From Phytopseudomonas flavescens (GTDB taxonomy: Bacteria; Pseudomonadota; Gammaproteobacteria; Pseudomonadales; Pseudomonadaceae), in NCBI RefSeq assembly GCF_900100535.1, contig NZ_FNDG01000002.1:62001-126000 (forward strand): a DNA stretch of 64,000 nucleotides, in the 5' to 3' direction. Made by a program: the position numbers and the translations under genes. Positions 47,854 to 56,545 of this stretch are shown here, one piece after another (the stretch's first letter is position 1; each line of letters begins with the position of its first letter). The notes beneath the pieces were generated by a model. It saw only the letters and a list, made by a program, of their open reading frames with translations. It was not told the origin of the DNA and ran no database searches.

Positions 47854-48858
47854 TCATTGCCCGTGGCGATATACGCCCTTGCCCGGCAGGCGCGCTCGGT
47901 CGTGCGGCGCGTCGAAGTCCAGCGCCGGCCCCTTGGGCACGATAGCGGTCGGGTTGATGGTCTGGTGGCTGACGTAGTAATGGTGCTGGATGTGCCACAG
48001 GTCCACGGTCGCCGCCACGCCCGGCCACTGGTAGAGCTCGCGCAGCCAGTGGCTGAGGTTCGGGTAGTCGACGATGCGCCGCAGGTTGCACTTGAAGTGG
48101 CCGTGGTACACGGCATCGAAGCGCACCAGGGTGGTGAACAGCCGCCAGTCGGCCTCGGTCAGGTGCTCGCCGGCCAGGTAGCGGGATTGCCCAAGACGGG
48201 TCTCCAGCACCGACAGCTCGCTGAACAGCTCGTCGAAGGCTTCTTCGTAAGCCGCTTGGGTGGTGGCGAAACCGGCAAGGTAAACACCGTTGTTGACGCT
48301 CGGGTAGATGCGCGCATTGAGCGCATCGATATCGGCGCGCAAGGCCTGTGGGTAGAAGTCCAGGTGGTTGCCGGTCAGCCCATCGAATGCCGAGTTGAAC
48401 ATGCGGATGATCTCCGCCGACTCGTTGCTGACGATGCGTTGCTGCTGTTTGTCCCACAACAGCGGCACCGTGACCCGCCCGGTGTACTCGGGGTCGTCCT
48501 GGGTATAGCGTTGATGCAGAAAGGCCAAATCATCCAGGGCGTCACCGCTGGAGCCGTGCTCCGGGTCGAAGGTCCAGCCATTCTCGCGCATCAGCCAGCT
48601 CACCACCGACACCTCGATCAGTGCCTCGAGGCCCTTGAGGGTACGCAGAATCAGGGTGCGATGGGCCCATGGGCAGGCCAGCGACACATACAGGTGATAA
48701 CGGCCGGCTTCGGCGGCGAAGCCACCTTCGCCGGTGGGGCCGGGGGCGCCGTCGGCGGTGATCCAGTTGCGCCGCTGCGCGTTCTCGCGCTTGAAGCGAC
48801 CACCGGCACCGGTGTCGTACCATTGGTCGTGCCATTGGCCTTCGATCAGCAAGCCCAT
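47854..48858 (-). CDS. yqjG: Glutathionyl-hydroquinone reductase (Xi-class GST)
   Basis: The 334-residue glutathione-transferase fold protein has the Xi-class active site ACPWAHRTLI with Cys62, TVPLLWDKQ, VSNESAEIIRMFNSAF and the C-terminal FKCNLRRIVDYPNLSHWLREL. It removes glutathione from glutathionyl-hydroquinones. It ends in the REP-like repeat region and is probably a single-gene unit. The symbol follows the E. coli relative. Confidence 0.93.
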   Translation of the reverse strand: MGLLIEGQWHDQWYDTGAGGRFKRENAQRRNWITADGAPGPTGEGGFAAEAGRYHLYVSLACPWAHRTLILRTLKGLEALIEVSVVSWLMRENGWTFDPEHGSSGDALDDLAFLHQRYTQDDPEYTGRVTVPLLWDKQQQRIVSNESAEIIRMFNSAFDGLTGNHLDFYPQALRADIDALNARIYPSVNNGVYLAGFATTQAAYEEAFDELFSELSVLETRLGQSRYLAGEHLTEADWRLFTTLVRFDAVYHGHFKCNLRRIVDYPNLSHWLRELYQWPGVAATVDLWHIQHHYYVSHQTINPTAIVPKGPALDFDAPHDRARLPGKGVYRHGQ

Positions 48859-48932
48859 GTCGTTTACTCCCGTGTCGTTCGATGCCTGGAGTCTACCCAG
48901 TCAGCTATCGACACAGGCCGTAAAAACCGGGT

Positions 48933-49928
48933 TCAACGAATCGGCTGGCTCGATAGGTGGCGCGCTTGCCAGCGTTCTTCCGCCTCCGCAAAGGCCGCCT
49001 CGCGCTGCAGGCCCAGCCCACGCAGGGCCAGGGCCATGGTGGCGACGATCGCCAGTTGGCCGTAGGCATCGTCGGCCTCGCCCTGCCATACGGCGTGCAG
49101 GTGGGTCGGGTCCAGGCGCTCGGGTTTGACATGCCGGCGCTCGGAAAGCATCGGCCAGTCCTCGTCCCAGTTCACGCCGTCTTCGGTGCCGTACAGGTGG
49201 CAGATGGCGTCCGGGTTGAGCTCGATTTCGCCGCCATCGCCCTTGACCACGATGGCGCGATCGCCCAGCAACTGGCTGGCCTCACGGTGCACGGCCTGAT
49301 AGCCGGGATGGAAGATGCTCTGCAGCGCGCAACGGGCTGCCAAAGGATTGAGAATGCGTGCCAGGGAGTGGATCGGCGAGCGCAGGCCGAGCACGTTGCG
49401 CAGGTCGATCATGCGCTGCAGTGCCGGCATCCAGTCGCCCAGGGGCATAAAGGCCAGGTTGCCGTTATCCAGGCTGTGCGAAACCTGCTCCCAACTGCGA
49501 CACAGAGGGATCTCCAGCTCGCCGAGCAACTGCTCGCTGTACAGGCGCCCGGCCGTGTGTGCGCCGCCGCCGTGCATGAAGATGCGCAGGCCGCTGTTGG
49601 CCAGGGCCTTGGCCGCCAGCAGGAACCACGGCAGGTGGCGTTTCTTGCCGGCGTAGGTGGGCCAGTCGAAGTCGACGGCAATGGCTGGCGCAGGCAGGCG
49701 GGCACGTACCGCGTCGGTGAAGCCGGCCATCTCTTCGGCGCTTTCCTCCTTGTGGCGCAGGAGCATGAGAAAGGCGCCAAGCTGGCTGTCTTCGACCTTG
49801 TCGTCGAGAATCATACCCATGGCCTCGCGGGCTTCCTCGCGGGTCAGGTTGCGCGCGCCGCGCTTGCCCTTGCCGAGAATGCGCACGAAGAGCGCGAAAG
49901 GGTGTTCGGCTGGGGTGATCAGGTTCAT
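48933..49928 (-). CDS. TrpD2/YbiB-like glycosyltransferase-fold protein
   Basis: The 331-residue protein has the anthranilate phosphoribosyltransferase fold of TrpD2/YbiB: helical N-terminal domain (RNLTREEAREAMGMILDDKVEDSQLG cut here into AREAMGMILDD and DSQLGAFLM), KALANSGLRIFMHGGG, and LGLRSPIHSLARILNP. YbiB binds nucleic acid rather than making tryptophan, and the active-site glycine motif of true TrpD is altered here. The ATG at 49926-49928 overlaps the tusE stop (ATGA), so it is cotranslated with the sulfur-relay genes. Confidence 0.85.
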   Translation of the reverse strand: MNLITPAEHPFALFVRILGKGKRGARNLTREEAREAMGMILDDKVEDSQLGAFLMLLRHKEESAEEMAGFTDAVRARLPAPAIAVDFDWPTYAGKKRHLPWFLLAAKALANSGLRIFMHGGGAHTAGRLYSEQLLGELEIPLCRSWEQVSHSLDNGNLAFMPLGDWMPALQRMIDLRNVLGLRSPIHSLARILNPLAARCALQSIFHPGYQAVHREASQLLGDRAIVVKGDGGEIELNPDAICHLYGTEDGVNWDEDWPMLSERRHVKPERLDPTHLHAVWQGEADDAYGQLAIVATMALALRGLGLQREAAFAEAEERWQARHLSSQPIR

Positions 49929-50260
49929 AGGCAATTCGTGGGCTTGGGCAGGCCCGCCAGCTTGGCGGCGAGTTTGGCAGGAGTGCCATTGAACAGTCGA
50001 TTGAGGTGCAGGCTGTTGCCTTTTTCCGGGCCCAGCTTGAGGGCGACGTACTTGATCAGCGGCCGGTTGGCTGGCGACAGCTGGAATTCATCGTGGAAGG
50101 CGCGCAGCAGCAGGAGAATTTCCCAGTGCTCGTCGCCCAGCGGCAGCGCCTCACGCTCGGCCAGGGCGGTAGCCACGTCTCGGGACCAGTCCTGAAGATC
50201 GAGCAGATAGCCATCCTTGTCCAGCCCGATGGCGCGCTCATTGACGATCAGGGGGCTCAT
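49925..50260 (-). CDS. tusE: Sulfurtransferase TusE (DsrC family)
   Basis: The 111-residue protein is the last sulfur carrier of the Tus relay that feeds MnmA for 2-thiouridine in tRNA. DsrC-type sequence includes LDKDGYLLDLQDWSRDVA, and the C-terminus KPTNCL carries the persulfide Cys110. The start at 50258-50260 overlaps the tusB stop as ATGA. Length and the carboxy-terminal cysteine are both as expected. Confidence 0.94.
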   Translation of the reverse strand: MSPLIVNERAIGLDKDGYLLDLQDWSRDVATALAEREALPLGDEHWEILLLLRAFHDEFQLSPANRPLIKYVALKLGPEKGNSLHLNRLFNGTPAKLAAKLAGLPKPTNCL

Positions 50261-50556
50261 AACCAAGTGTTGACCTTGTCGAAACGCACGGCGAGGGCGA
50301 CGAAGCCCGGATAGTCGATCTGCTGCAGGTCATCGGCAGGCTGCAGGCCGCGGGCCTGGATGTCTTCTTGCAGGGCGAACAGGTCAATCCCCGCGCCCAG
50401 GGCGCTCAGCGACTGCGCGTGCAGCGTGCCGGGCTGGCTGGCATAGGTGGCATCGCCACAGAGCAGCAGGCCATCGCCGCTGCCCAGCAGGCGCAGGCAA
50501 CTGCTCAGACGGTCATCGCTGAAGGGGGAGCTGGATACCACGTGCAGGGTCGTCAT
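50257..50556 (-). CDS. tusB: Sulfur-relay protein TusB (DsrH family)
   Basis: The 99-residue protein begins MTTLHVVSSSPFSDDRLSS and is the DsrH-type subunit of the TusBCD complex. It contains LLLCGDATYA and the tail VRFDKVNTWL. It overlaps the tusC stop by one base and tusE by four. The Tus genes run D-C-B-E. Confidence 0.9.
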   Translation of the reverse strand: MTTLHVVSSSPFSDDRLSSCLRLLGSGDGLLLCGDATYASQPGTLHAQSLSALGAGIDLFALQEDIQARGLQPADDLQQIDYPGFVALAVRFDKVNTWL

Positions 50557-50909
50557 CAGAGGGTGATCACCTGGTCGTAACGGTCGATGAGGTCGCGCAG
50601 CCCGGCGCCGTCCAGGCGTTCGACCTCCAGCGAAGTTTCACTCAGACCACGTTGCTGCAGGCTGTAACTGCAGGCGTACAGCGCTTCGACACCGAACATC
50701 GGCAGGGCCTGCAGGTTGGCGGACAGATCCTTCTGCTGCACCGCCCGGGACTGCTGCCCCGGGGCCAGTTGCAGCACGCCGTCGTCGAGAAACAGCAGGC
50801 CAACAGGCAGATCGAAGGCGCCACCGGCCAGCGCGATATCCAGGGCTTCACGGGCACCGGGGCCGTTCCAGGGCGCCTTGCGGCTGATGATCAGCAATGA
50901 GCGGCTCAC
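50556..50909 (-). CDS. tusC: Sulfur-relay protein TusC (DsrF family)
   Basis: The 117-residue protein, starting MSRSLLIISRKAPWNGPGAREALD, is the DsrF-type subunit of TusBCD. It contains DLPVGLLFLDDGVLQLAPGQ and ends near LIDRYDQVITL. It begins one base after the tusD stop and overlaps tusB by one base. No membrane segments. Confidence 0.92.
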   Translation of the reverse strand: MSRSLLIISRKAPWNGPGAREALDIALAGGAFDLPVGLLFLDDGVLQLAPGQQSRAVQQKDLSANLQALPMFGVEALYACSYSLQQRGLSETSLEVERLDGAGLRDLIDRYDQVITL

Positions 50910-50910
50910 C

Positions 50911-51303
50911 TCAGTCGCCTCCGAAGCAGATCAGCCGGTCGGCCTGCTGCGCTGCCTCGTGCAACTGACCGAGGCCGGAGAGCACCCAGGGGGCCGGCAG
51001 ATTGGCAGCCTGGCGTTCGTAGCGGCGCGCCTCCTGCTCATCGAGCACGCCACGGCGCAGGGCGGCGGCGATGCACACCACGCCGTCGAGTTGCCGGGTG
51101 GCGACGAACTCGCGCCACTGGCGGGCGACATCGGTTTCATCCTGGGGGCTGACGACATTGCCCGAGGCGCTGTGCACGCCCTCGGCATAGAAGAACAGGC
51201 GCACGATTTCGTGACCGCCTTGCATCACCGCTTCGGCGAAACGCAGGGCGCGGCGGGAGGAGGGTGCCGCAGGGGGCGAAAACAGGGCAATGGCGAATTT
51301 CAT
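50911..51303 (-). CDS. tusD: Sulfurtransferase TusD (DsrE family)
   Basis: The 130-residue first carrier of the TusBCD complex has FAIALFSPPAAPSSRRALRF and the sulfur-accepting Cys77 in LDGVVCIAAALRRGV, matching the E. coli catalytic position. The ATG at 51301-51303 is chosen by family alignment; the frame is open further up with no likeness. It heads the operon tusDCBE-trpD2, 118 bases downstream of gltA. Confidence 0.93.
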   Translation of the reverse strand: MKFAIALFSPPAAPSSRRALRFAEAVMQGGHEIVRLFFYAEGVHSASGNVVSPQDETDVARQWREFVATRQLDGVVCIAAALRRGVLDEQEARRYERQAANLPAPWVLSGLGQLHEAAQQADRLICFGGD

Positions 51304-51364
51304 GAATGGCCCGGTTGCGTGATCAGGGCGCCATGATAAGGCCTGATTGACCAGGGTAGAAATG

Positions 51365-51391
51365 AAAAAGCCCATATCCGTGGACATGGGC
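51365..51391 (-). terminator. Rho-independent terminator of gltA
   Basis: On the complement, GCCCAT-gtccacggat-ATGGGC is followed by TTTTTC, 30 bases after the gltA stop and before tusD. It separates the two units. Confidence 0.88.
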
Positions 51392-51420
51392 CTTCTGACC
51401 TGCGGTGGCTGGTGCGCGCG

Positions 51421-52689
51421 TTACTTGATGTCGCGCTGGGTCGGGCCGGTGTACAACTGGCGCGGGCGACCGATCTTGTAAGGGCTGGAGAGCATTTCCT
51501 TCCAGTGCGAGATCCAGCCGACGGTACGCGCGAGGGCGAAGATCACGGTGAACATGCTGGTAGGAATGCCGATGGCCTTGAGGATGATGCCCGAGTAGAA
51601 GTCGACGTTCGGGTACAGGTTGCGTTCCTTGAAGTAAGGATCGTTACGGGCGATTTCGTCGAGCTTCATCGCCAGTTCCAGCTGCGGGTCATTGATGCCC
51701 AGCTCGGCCAGTACTTCGTCGCAGGTCTGCTTCATGACCTGGGCGCGTGGGTCGAAGTTCTTGTAGACGCGATGGCCGAAGCCCATGAGCTTGAACGGAT
51801 CGTCCTTGTCCTTGGCCTTGGCGATGAAGGTGTCGATGTTCGATACGTCGCCGATCTCGTCCAGCATGGCCAGAACGGCTTCGTTGGCGCCGCCGTGGGC
51901 CGGGCCCCAGAGCGCAGCGATACCGGCAGCGATACAGGCGAACGGGTTGGCGCCCGAGGAACCGGCAAGGCGAACGGTGGAGGTGGAGGCGTTCTGCTCG
52001 TGATCGGCATGGAGGATGAAGATCCGGTCCATCGCCTTGGCCAGCACCGGGCTGATCGGCTTGGTCTCGCACGGTGTGTTGAACATCATGTGCAGGAAGT
52101 TTTCCGCGTAGCTCAGGTCGTTGCGCGGGTACATCATCGGCTCGCCCTTGGAGTACTTGTACACCATGGCGGCGATGGTCGGCATCTTGGCGATCAGGCG
52201 CTTCGCGGAAATGTCGCGATGCTGCGGGTTCTTGATGTCCAGGGAGTCGTGGTAGAAGGCGGAGAGGGCGCCGACCACGCCGCACATGACGGCCATCGGA
52301 TGGGCGTCGCGGCGAAAGCCGTTGAAGAAGGTCTTCAGTTGCTCGTGCACCATGGTGTGGTTCTTGATGGTGTCGACGAAGCCGGCCTTCTGTTCTTCGT
52401 CGGGCAGTTCGCCGTTGAGCAGCAGGTAGCAGGTGTCCAGGTAGTCGGCTTTTTCGGCCAGTTGCTCGATGGGGTAGCCGCGGTGCAGCAGGACGCCCTT
52501 GTCACCATCGATGTAGGTGATCTTCGACTCGCACGAGGCGGTCGACATGAAACCGGGGTCGAAAGTGAAGTTGCCCGTGGCAGTCAGGCTTCGCACGTCG
52601 ATCACATCAGGGCCAACGGTGCCGGATAAAACGGGCAGCTCGACGGGGGCTGCGCCCTCGATGATCAACTGCGCTTTTTTGTCAGCCAT
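51421..52689 (-). CDS. gltA: Type II citrate synthase
   Basis: The 422-residue enzyme condenses acetyl-CoA and oxaloacetate. Catalytic regions are [31 protein letters not shown] with the active-site His, and [15 protein letters not shown]. The N-terminus [12 protein letters not shown] follows AGGAGG. It is divergent from sdhC across 364 bases, the usual Pseudomonas order. A sigma-70-like promoter lies upstream and a terminator downstream. Confidence 0.97.
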   Translation of the reverse strand: MADKKAQLIIEGAAPVELPVLSGTVGPDVIDVRSLTATGNFTFDPGFMSTASCESKITYIDGDKGVLLHRGYPIEQLAEKADYLDTCYLLLNGELPDEEQKAGFVDTIKNHTMVHEQLKTFFNGFRRDAHPMAVMCGVVGALSAFYHDSLDIKNPQHRDISAKRLIAKMPTIAAMVYKYSKGEPMMYPRNDLSYAENFLHMMFNTPCETKPISPVLAKAMDRIFILHADHEQNASTSTVRLAGSSGANPFACIAAGIAALWGPAHGGANEAVLAMLDEIGDVSNIDTFIAKAKDKDDPFKLMGFGHRVYKNFDPRAQVMKQTCDEVLAELGINDPQLELAMKLDEIARNDPYFKERNLYPNVDFYSGIILKAIGIPTSMFTVIFALARTVGWISHWKEMLSSPYKIGRPRQLYTGPTQRDIK

Positions 52690-52748
52690 GTTTGGCCTCC
52701 TAGTTATGCTTGGAATCATCAGTCGGCCCCCCACGCAGGGCCCGCATC

Positions 52749-52776
52749 ACTATAGTGTGATGAATCTGAAAGTCAA
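52749..52776 (-). promoter_or_regulatory. Probable sigma-70 promoter of gltA
   Basis: On the complement, TTGACT (52776-52771), 16 bases, then TATAGT (52754-52749), 60 bases before the ATG. The -10 is inside a CATCAC-tatagt-GTGATG dyad (52745-52762), which could be an operator. Confidence 0.7.
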
Positions 52777-52891
52777 TTTGCGAAAACCCACGCAATAGAA
52801 GGGTTTGAGTAGGGTGCCTGCGACAAAAGGGCGCGGCCTTTTACGCCATTTCCGGGGTTGACGCAATCGGTAGAAGGTCGAGGTAACCGCG

Positions 52892-52920
52892 TTGTCATTA
52901 GCGACCTAACTGTCTATACT
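52892..52920 (+). promoter_or_regulatory. Probable sigma-70 promoter of sdhC
   Basis: TTGTCA (52892-52897), 17 bases, then TATACT (52915-52920). It would give an untranslated leader of about 125 bases. The leader has GATAATAA 4 bases before the GTG start, similar to A-rich Hfq/Crc sites. The remainder of the 364-base gltA-sdhC gap shows no gene. Confidence 0.7.
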
Positions 52921-53053
52921 CTGCGCCCGACTGCCAAGGGCCTTACCGCCCGGATTCTGGTGGTTGTCACTCCTTGGGTGATGGGTACCTGACCAGTGCG
53001 CTTCCCGACAACTCAGCCCTGATAGCTGGGGCTCTCAGTGTGATAATAAAGCC

Positions 53054-53428
53054 GTGAATAGCCAACGACCTGTAAACTTAGACCTTCGGACGATAAAACT
53101 CCCAGTCACTGCTTACACGTCCATTCTTCACCGTATATCCGGCGTGATCCTTTTCCTCGGCATTGCCGTGCTGCTGTTCGGGCTCGACAAATCGCTGTCT
53201 TCGGAAGAGGGCTTCGCTCAGGTGAAAGAATGCTTGACCAGCCCGCTGGCCAAGTTCGTGATCTGGGGACTTCTGTCCGCTCTGCTGTACCACCTGGTGG
53301 CCGGTGTACGCCACTTGATCATGGATGCTGGAGTCGGTGAGACGCTGGAAGGCGGCAAACGGGGTTCCAAAATCGTTCTCGTCGTATCGGCGATCGTGAT
53401 CGTGCTGCTGGGGGTGTGGATATGGTAA
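53054..53428 (+). CDS. sdhC: Succinate dehydrogenase cytochrome b556 subunit
   Basis: The 124-residue membrane anchor has three helices. SILHRISGVILFLG matches the quinone-site entry and LLYHLVAGVRHLIMD has the heme histidine. The start is a GTG at 53054, chosen because NSQRPVNLDLRTIKLP is the Pseudomonas N-terminus; the ribosome-binding site is weak. It overlaps sdhD by 7 bases. First gene of sdhCDAB. Confidence 0.93.
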   Translation: MNSQRPVNLDLRTIKLPVTAYTSILHRISGVILFLGIAVLLFGLDKSLSSEEGFAQVKECLTSPLAKFVIWGLLSALLYHLVAGVRHLIMDAGVGETLEGGKRGSKIVLVVSAIVIVLLGVWIW

Positions 53429-53790
53429 CCAATGTCACGAATTTCTCGCGTTCGGGCCTCTATGACTGGATGGCGCAGCGCGTTTCTGCGGTCGTTCTCG
53501 CGGCTTATGTCCTGTTTCTGCTCGGCTACATCGTCCTGAATCCAGGCATGGGCTATGCCCAGTGGCATGGCCTGTTCTCCAATAATGCAATGCGCATCTT
53601 CAGCATGCTGACCCTCGTCGCGCTGGGTATCCACGCCTGGGTCGGCATGTGGACGATCTCCACGGACTACCTGACGCCAACGGCGCTGGGCAAGTGGGCC
53701 ACCGTTGTGCGTTTTCTGTTCCAGGCCGCGTGTGGCATCGCCATGTTCGTGTTCTTCGTCTGGGGCGTGCAGATTCTTTGGGGTTTCTGA
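53422..53790 (+). CDS. sdhD: Succinate dehydrogenase membrane anchor subunit
   Basis: The 122-residue anchor begins MVTNVTNFSRSGLYDWMAQRV and has three hydrophobic helices. RVSAVVLAAYVLFLL and LGIHAWVGMWTISTDYL are family landmarks, the latter with a conserved His. It overlaps the sdhC stop and ends 3 bases before sdhA. Confidence 0.93.
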   Translation: MVTNVTNFSRSGLYDWMAQRVSAVVLAAYVLFLLGYIVLNPGMGYAQWHGLFSNNAMRIFSMLTLVALGIHAWVGMWTISTDYLTPTALGKWATVVRFLFQAACGIAMFVFFVWGVQILWGF

Positions 53791-53793
53791 TTC

Positions 53794-55566
53794 ATGACTA
53801 GCATTCGTACTCTTTCCTATGACGCCATCATCGTGGGTGGTGGCGGTGCCGGCATGCGCGCCGCACTGCAGTTGGCGCAGGGTGGCCACAAGACCGCCGT
53901 GGTCACCAAGGTCTTCCCGACCCGTTCCCATACCGTCTCCGCTCAGGGCGGCATCACCTGCGCCATCGCTTCGAACGACCCGAACGACGACTGGCGCTGG
54001 CACATGTACGACACCGTCAAGGGCTCCGACTACATCGGTGACCAGGACGCGATCGAATACATGTGTTCCGTCGGCCCGGAGGCCGTGTTCGAACTCGAGC
54101 ACATGGGCCTGCCATTCTCCCGTACCGAGCAGGGCCGCATCTATCAGCGCCCGTTCGGTGGCCAGTCCAAAGGCCCGGACAACCCGACTCAGGCCGCCCG
54201 TACCTGCGCCGCTGCCGACCGTACCGGCCACGCGCTGCTGCACACCCTGTACCAGGCCAACCTGAAGGCCGGCACCTCGTTCCTCAACGAGTGGTACGCA
54301 GTGGATCTGGTCAAGAACCAGGACGGCGCCATCGTCGGCGTCATCGCCATCTGCATCGAAACCGGCGAGACCGTCTACATCCGCTCCAAGGCCGTGGTTC
54401 TGGCCACTGGCGGTGCTGGACGTATCTATGCCTCCACCACCAACGCCCTGATCAACACCGGTGACGGCGTAGGCATGGCGCTGCGTGCCGGCGTGCCGGT
54501 GCAGGACATCGAAATGTGGCAGTTCCACCCGACCGGTATCGCCGGCGCCGGTGTGCTGGTTACCGAAGGCTGCCGGGGTGAGGGCGGTTACCTGATCAAC
54601 GCCCACGGCGAGCGTTTCATGGAGCGTTATGCGCCCAACGCCAAGGACCTGGCAGGTCGTGACGTGGTGGCCCGTTCCATGGTCAAGGAAGTCATCGCCG
54701 GTAACGGTTGTGGCCCTGACAAGGATCACGTACTGCTGAAGCTCGATCACCTCGGTGAGGAAGTGCTGCACAGCCGCCTGCCCGGCATCTGCGAACTGTC
54801 CAAGACATTCGCCCACGTCGACCCGGTCGTCGCGCCCGTTCCGGTCATCCCGACCTGCCACTACATGATGGGCGGCGTGGCCACCAACATCCATGGCCAG
54901 GCCATTACCCAGGATGCCAATGGTGTCGACCGAATCATCGAAGGTCTGTTCGCCGTGGGCGAAGTGGCCTGCGTATCGGTGCACGGCGCCAACCGCCTGG
55001 GCGGCAACTCGCTGCTCGATCTGGTGGTATTCGGTCGTGCCGCTGGCCTGCACCTGGAAAAAGCCCTGAAAGAAGGCGTGGAAGTTCGTGGTGCCAGCGA
55101 GACCGACATCGAGCAGTCGCTGGGGCGCCTGTCCGGTGTCAACGAGCGCAGCACGGGTGAAGAGGTCGCGCCGCTGCGCAAGGAACTGCAGCAGTGCATG
55201 CAGAACTACTTCGGTGTATTCCGTACCGGCGAATACATGAAGAAGGGCATCGCTCAGTTGGCTGACCTGCGCGAGCGCATCGCCAGCGTCCGCATCGCTG
55301 ACAAGAGCCAGGCCTTCAATACCGCGCGCATCGAAGCGCTGGAGCTGCAGAACCTGCTGGAAGTCGCCGAGGCCACTGCTGTCGCCGCCGATACCCGTAC
55401 CGAATCTCGCGGCGCCCATGCCCGTGAAGATTACGAGGATCGTGACGACACCAACTGGTTGTGCCATAGCCTGTACTTCCCGGGGGAGAAACGTGTGACG
55501 AAGCGTGACGTCAACTTCTCGCCGAAGACGGTTCCGGCATTTGAACCCAAAGTTCGTACTTATTGA
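53794..55566 (+). CDS. sdhA: Succinate dehydrogenase flavoprotein subunit
   Basis: The 590-residue subunit has the dinucleotide motif [14 protein letters not shown], the covalent FAD histidine His46 in [12 protein letters not shown], and substrate-site sequences [13 protein letters not shown] and [19 protein letters not shown]. It oxidises succinate to fumarate on the cytoplasmic face. Length is normal. sdhB starts 11 bases after. Confidence 0.97.
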   Translation: MTSIRTLSYDAIIVGGGGAGMRAALQLAQGGHKTAVVTKVFPTRSHTVSAQGGITCAIASNDPNDDWRWHMYDTVKGSDYIGDQDAIEYMCSVGPEAVFELEHMGLPFSRTEQGRIYQRPFGGQSKGPDNPTQAARTCAAADRTGHALLHTLYQANLKAGTSFLNEWYAVDLVKNQDGAIVGVIAICIETGETVYIRSKAVVLATGGAGRIYASTTNALINTGDGVGMALRAGVPVQDIEMWQFHPTGIAGAGVLVTEGCRGEGGYLINAHGERFMERYAPNAKDLAGRDVVARSMVKEVIAGNGCGPDKDHVLLKLDHLGEEVLHSRLPGICELSKTFAHVDPVVAPVPVIPTCHYMMGGVATNIHGQAITQDANGVDRIIEGLFAVGEVACVSVHGANRLGGNSLLDLVVFGRAAGLHLEKALKEGVEVRGASETDIEQSLGRLSGVNERSTGEEVAPLRKELQQCMQNYFGVFRTGEYMKKGIAQLADLRERIASVRIADKSQAFNTARIEALELQNLLEVAEATAVAADTRTESRGAHAREDYEDRDDTNWLCHSLYFPGEKRVTKRDVNFSPKTVPAFEPKVRTY

Positions 55567-55577
55567 GGGTGGCTACC

Positions 55578-56297
55578 ATGTCTCTTGGCAAAAGCTTGAA
55601 AGTCAGCGTTTATCGCTACAATCCGGAAACGGACAAGGCGCCCTTCATGCAGGACTTCGACATCGAGATCGACGGCAAGGATCTGATGGTGCTCGACGTG
55701 CTGGCCCTGATCAAGGAGCAGGACGAGGGCTTCTCCTACCGTCGCTCCTGCCGTGAGGGTGTGTGCGGTTCCGACGGCATGAACATCAGTGGCAAGAACG
55801 GCCTGGCCTGCATCACGCCGATTTCTACCGTCGTCAAGGGCAACAAGCTGGTCATTCGTCCGCTGCCCGGCCTGCCGGTCATCCGTGACCTGGTCGTCGA
55901 CATGAGCATCTTCTACAAGCAGTACGAGAAGGTGCAGCCGTTCCTGCAGAACGACACGCCGGCGCCGGCCATCGAGCGCCTGCAGTCGCCGCACGAACGC
56001 GAGAAGCTGGATGGCCTGTACGAGTGCATCCTGTGCGCCTGCTGCTCGACCAGCTGCCCGTCGTTCTGGTGGAACCCGGACAAATTCCTGGGCCCGGCCG
56101 CGTTGTTGCAAGCCTATCGCTTCCTGGCCGACAGCCGCGACACCAAGACCGCGGAACGATTGGCGTCTTTGGATGATCCATTCAGTGTATTCCGCTGCCG
56201 CGGCATCATGAACTGCGTGAACGTCTGCCCCAAAGGGTTGAACCCGACCAAGGCTATCGGTCACGTACGCAACATGCTGCTGCAGAGCGGCACCTGA
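55578..56297 (+). CDS. sdhB: Succinate dehydrogenase iron-sulfur subunit
   Basis: The 239-residue protein has the [2Fe-2S] motif SCREGVCGSDGMNISGKNG and C-terminal ferredoxin cysteines CILCACCSTSCP and CRGIMNCVNVCPKG for the other clusters. Start ATG at 55578 (MSLGKSLKV) is chosen over an upstream TTG because the family starts there. A 248-base gap to sucA follows. Confidence 0.96.
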   Translation: MSLGKSLKVSVYRYNPETDKAPFMQDFDIEIDGKDLMVLDVLALIKEQDEGFSYRRSCREGVCGSDGMNISGKNGLACITPISTVVKGNKLVIRPLPGLPVIRDLVVDMSIFYKQYEKVQPFLQNDTPAPAIERLQSPHEREKLDGLYECILCACCSTSCPSFWWNPDKFLGPAALLQAYRFLADSRDTKTAERLASLDDPFSVFRCRGIMNCVNVCPKGLNPTKAIGHVRNMLLQSGT

Positions 56298-56545
56298 TCC
56301 ATCGCTCTTTAGCTTGACCCGCAACGCCTGCCGCACCGACGTCATGTCGGTGTTGCAGTATCGCCAGGGCGTCGGCCTAGCCGCCGATGTCCTTATACGA
56401 AATATGACGACCAGCAGGGGCATCCGGGCTGGTGCCCGGACTACCTGCGGGATTCTTGGTGGCTTTGTCGAAGTCGCTGCTACATGACTTCGAAAGCCGG
56501 ATGGCGTCCTCGCCGGTGGTGTCCCCTTACCGAGGGTGACCAAGC
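56298..56545. other. sdhB-sucA intergenic region
   Basis: This 248-base gap holds no gene. It has small hairpins, for example CCGAC-gtcat-GTCGG near 56337 and TCCGGGC-tggt-GCCCGGA near 56426, but no T-run, so transcription may read through from sdh into suc. No strong promoter was recognised. Confidence 0.5.
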
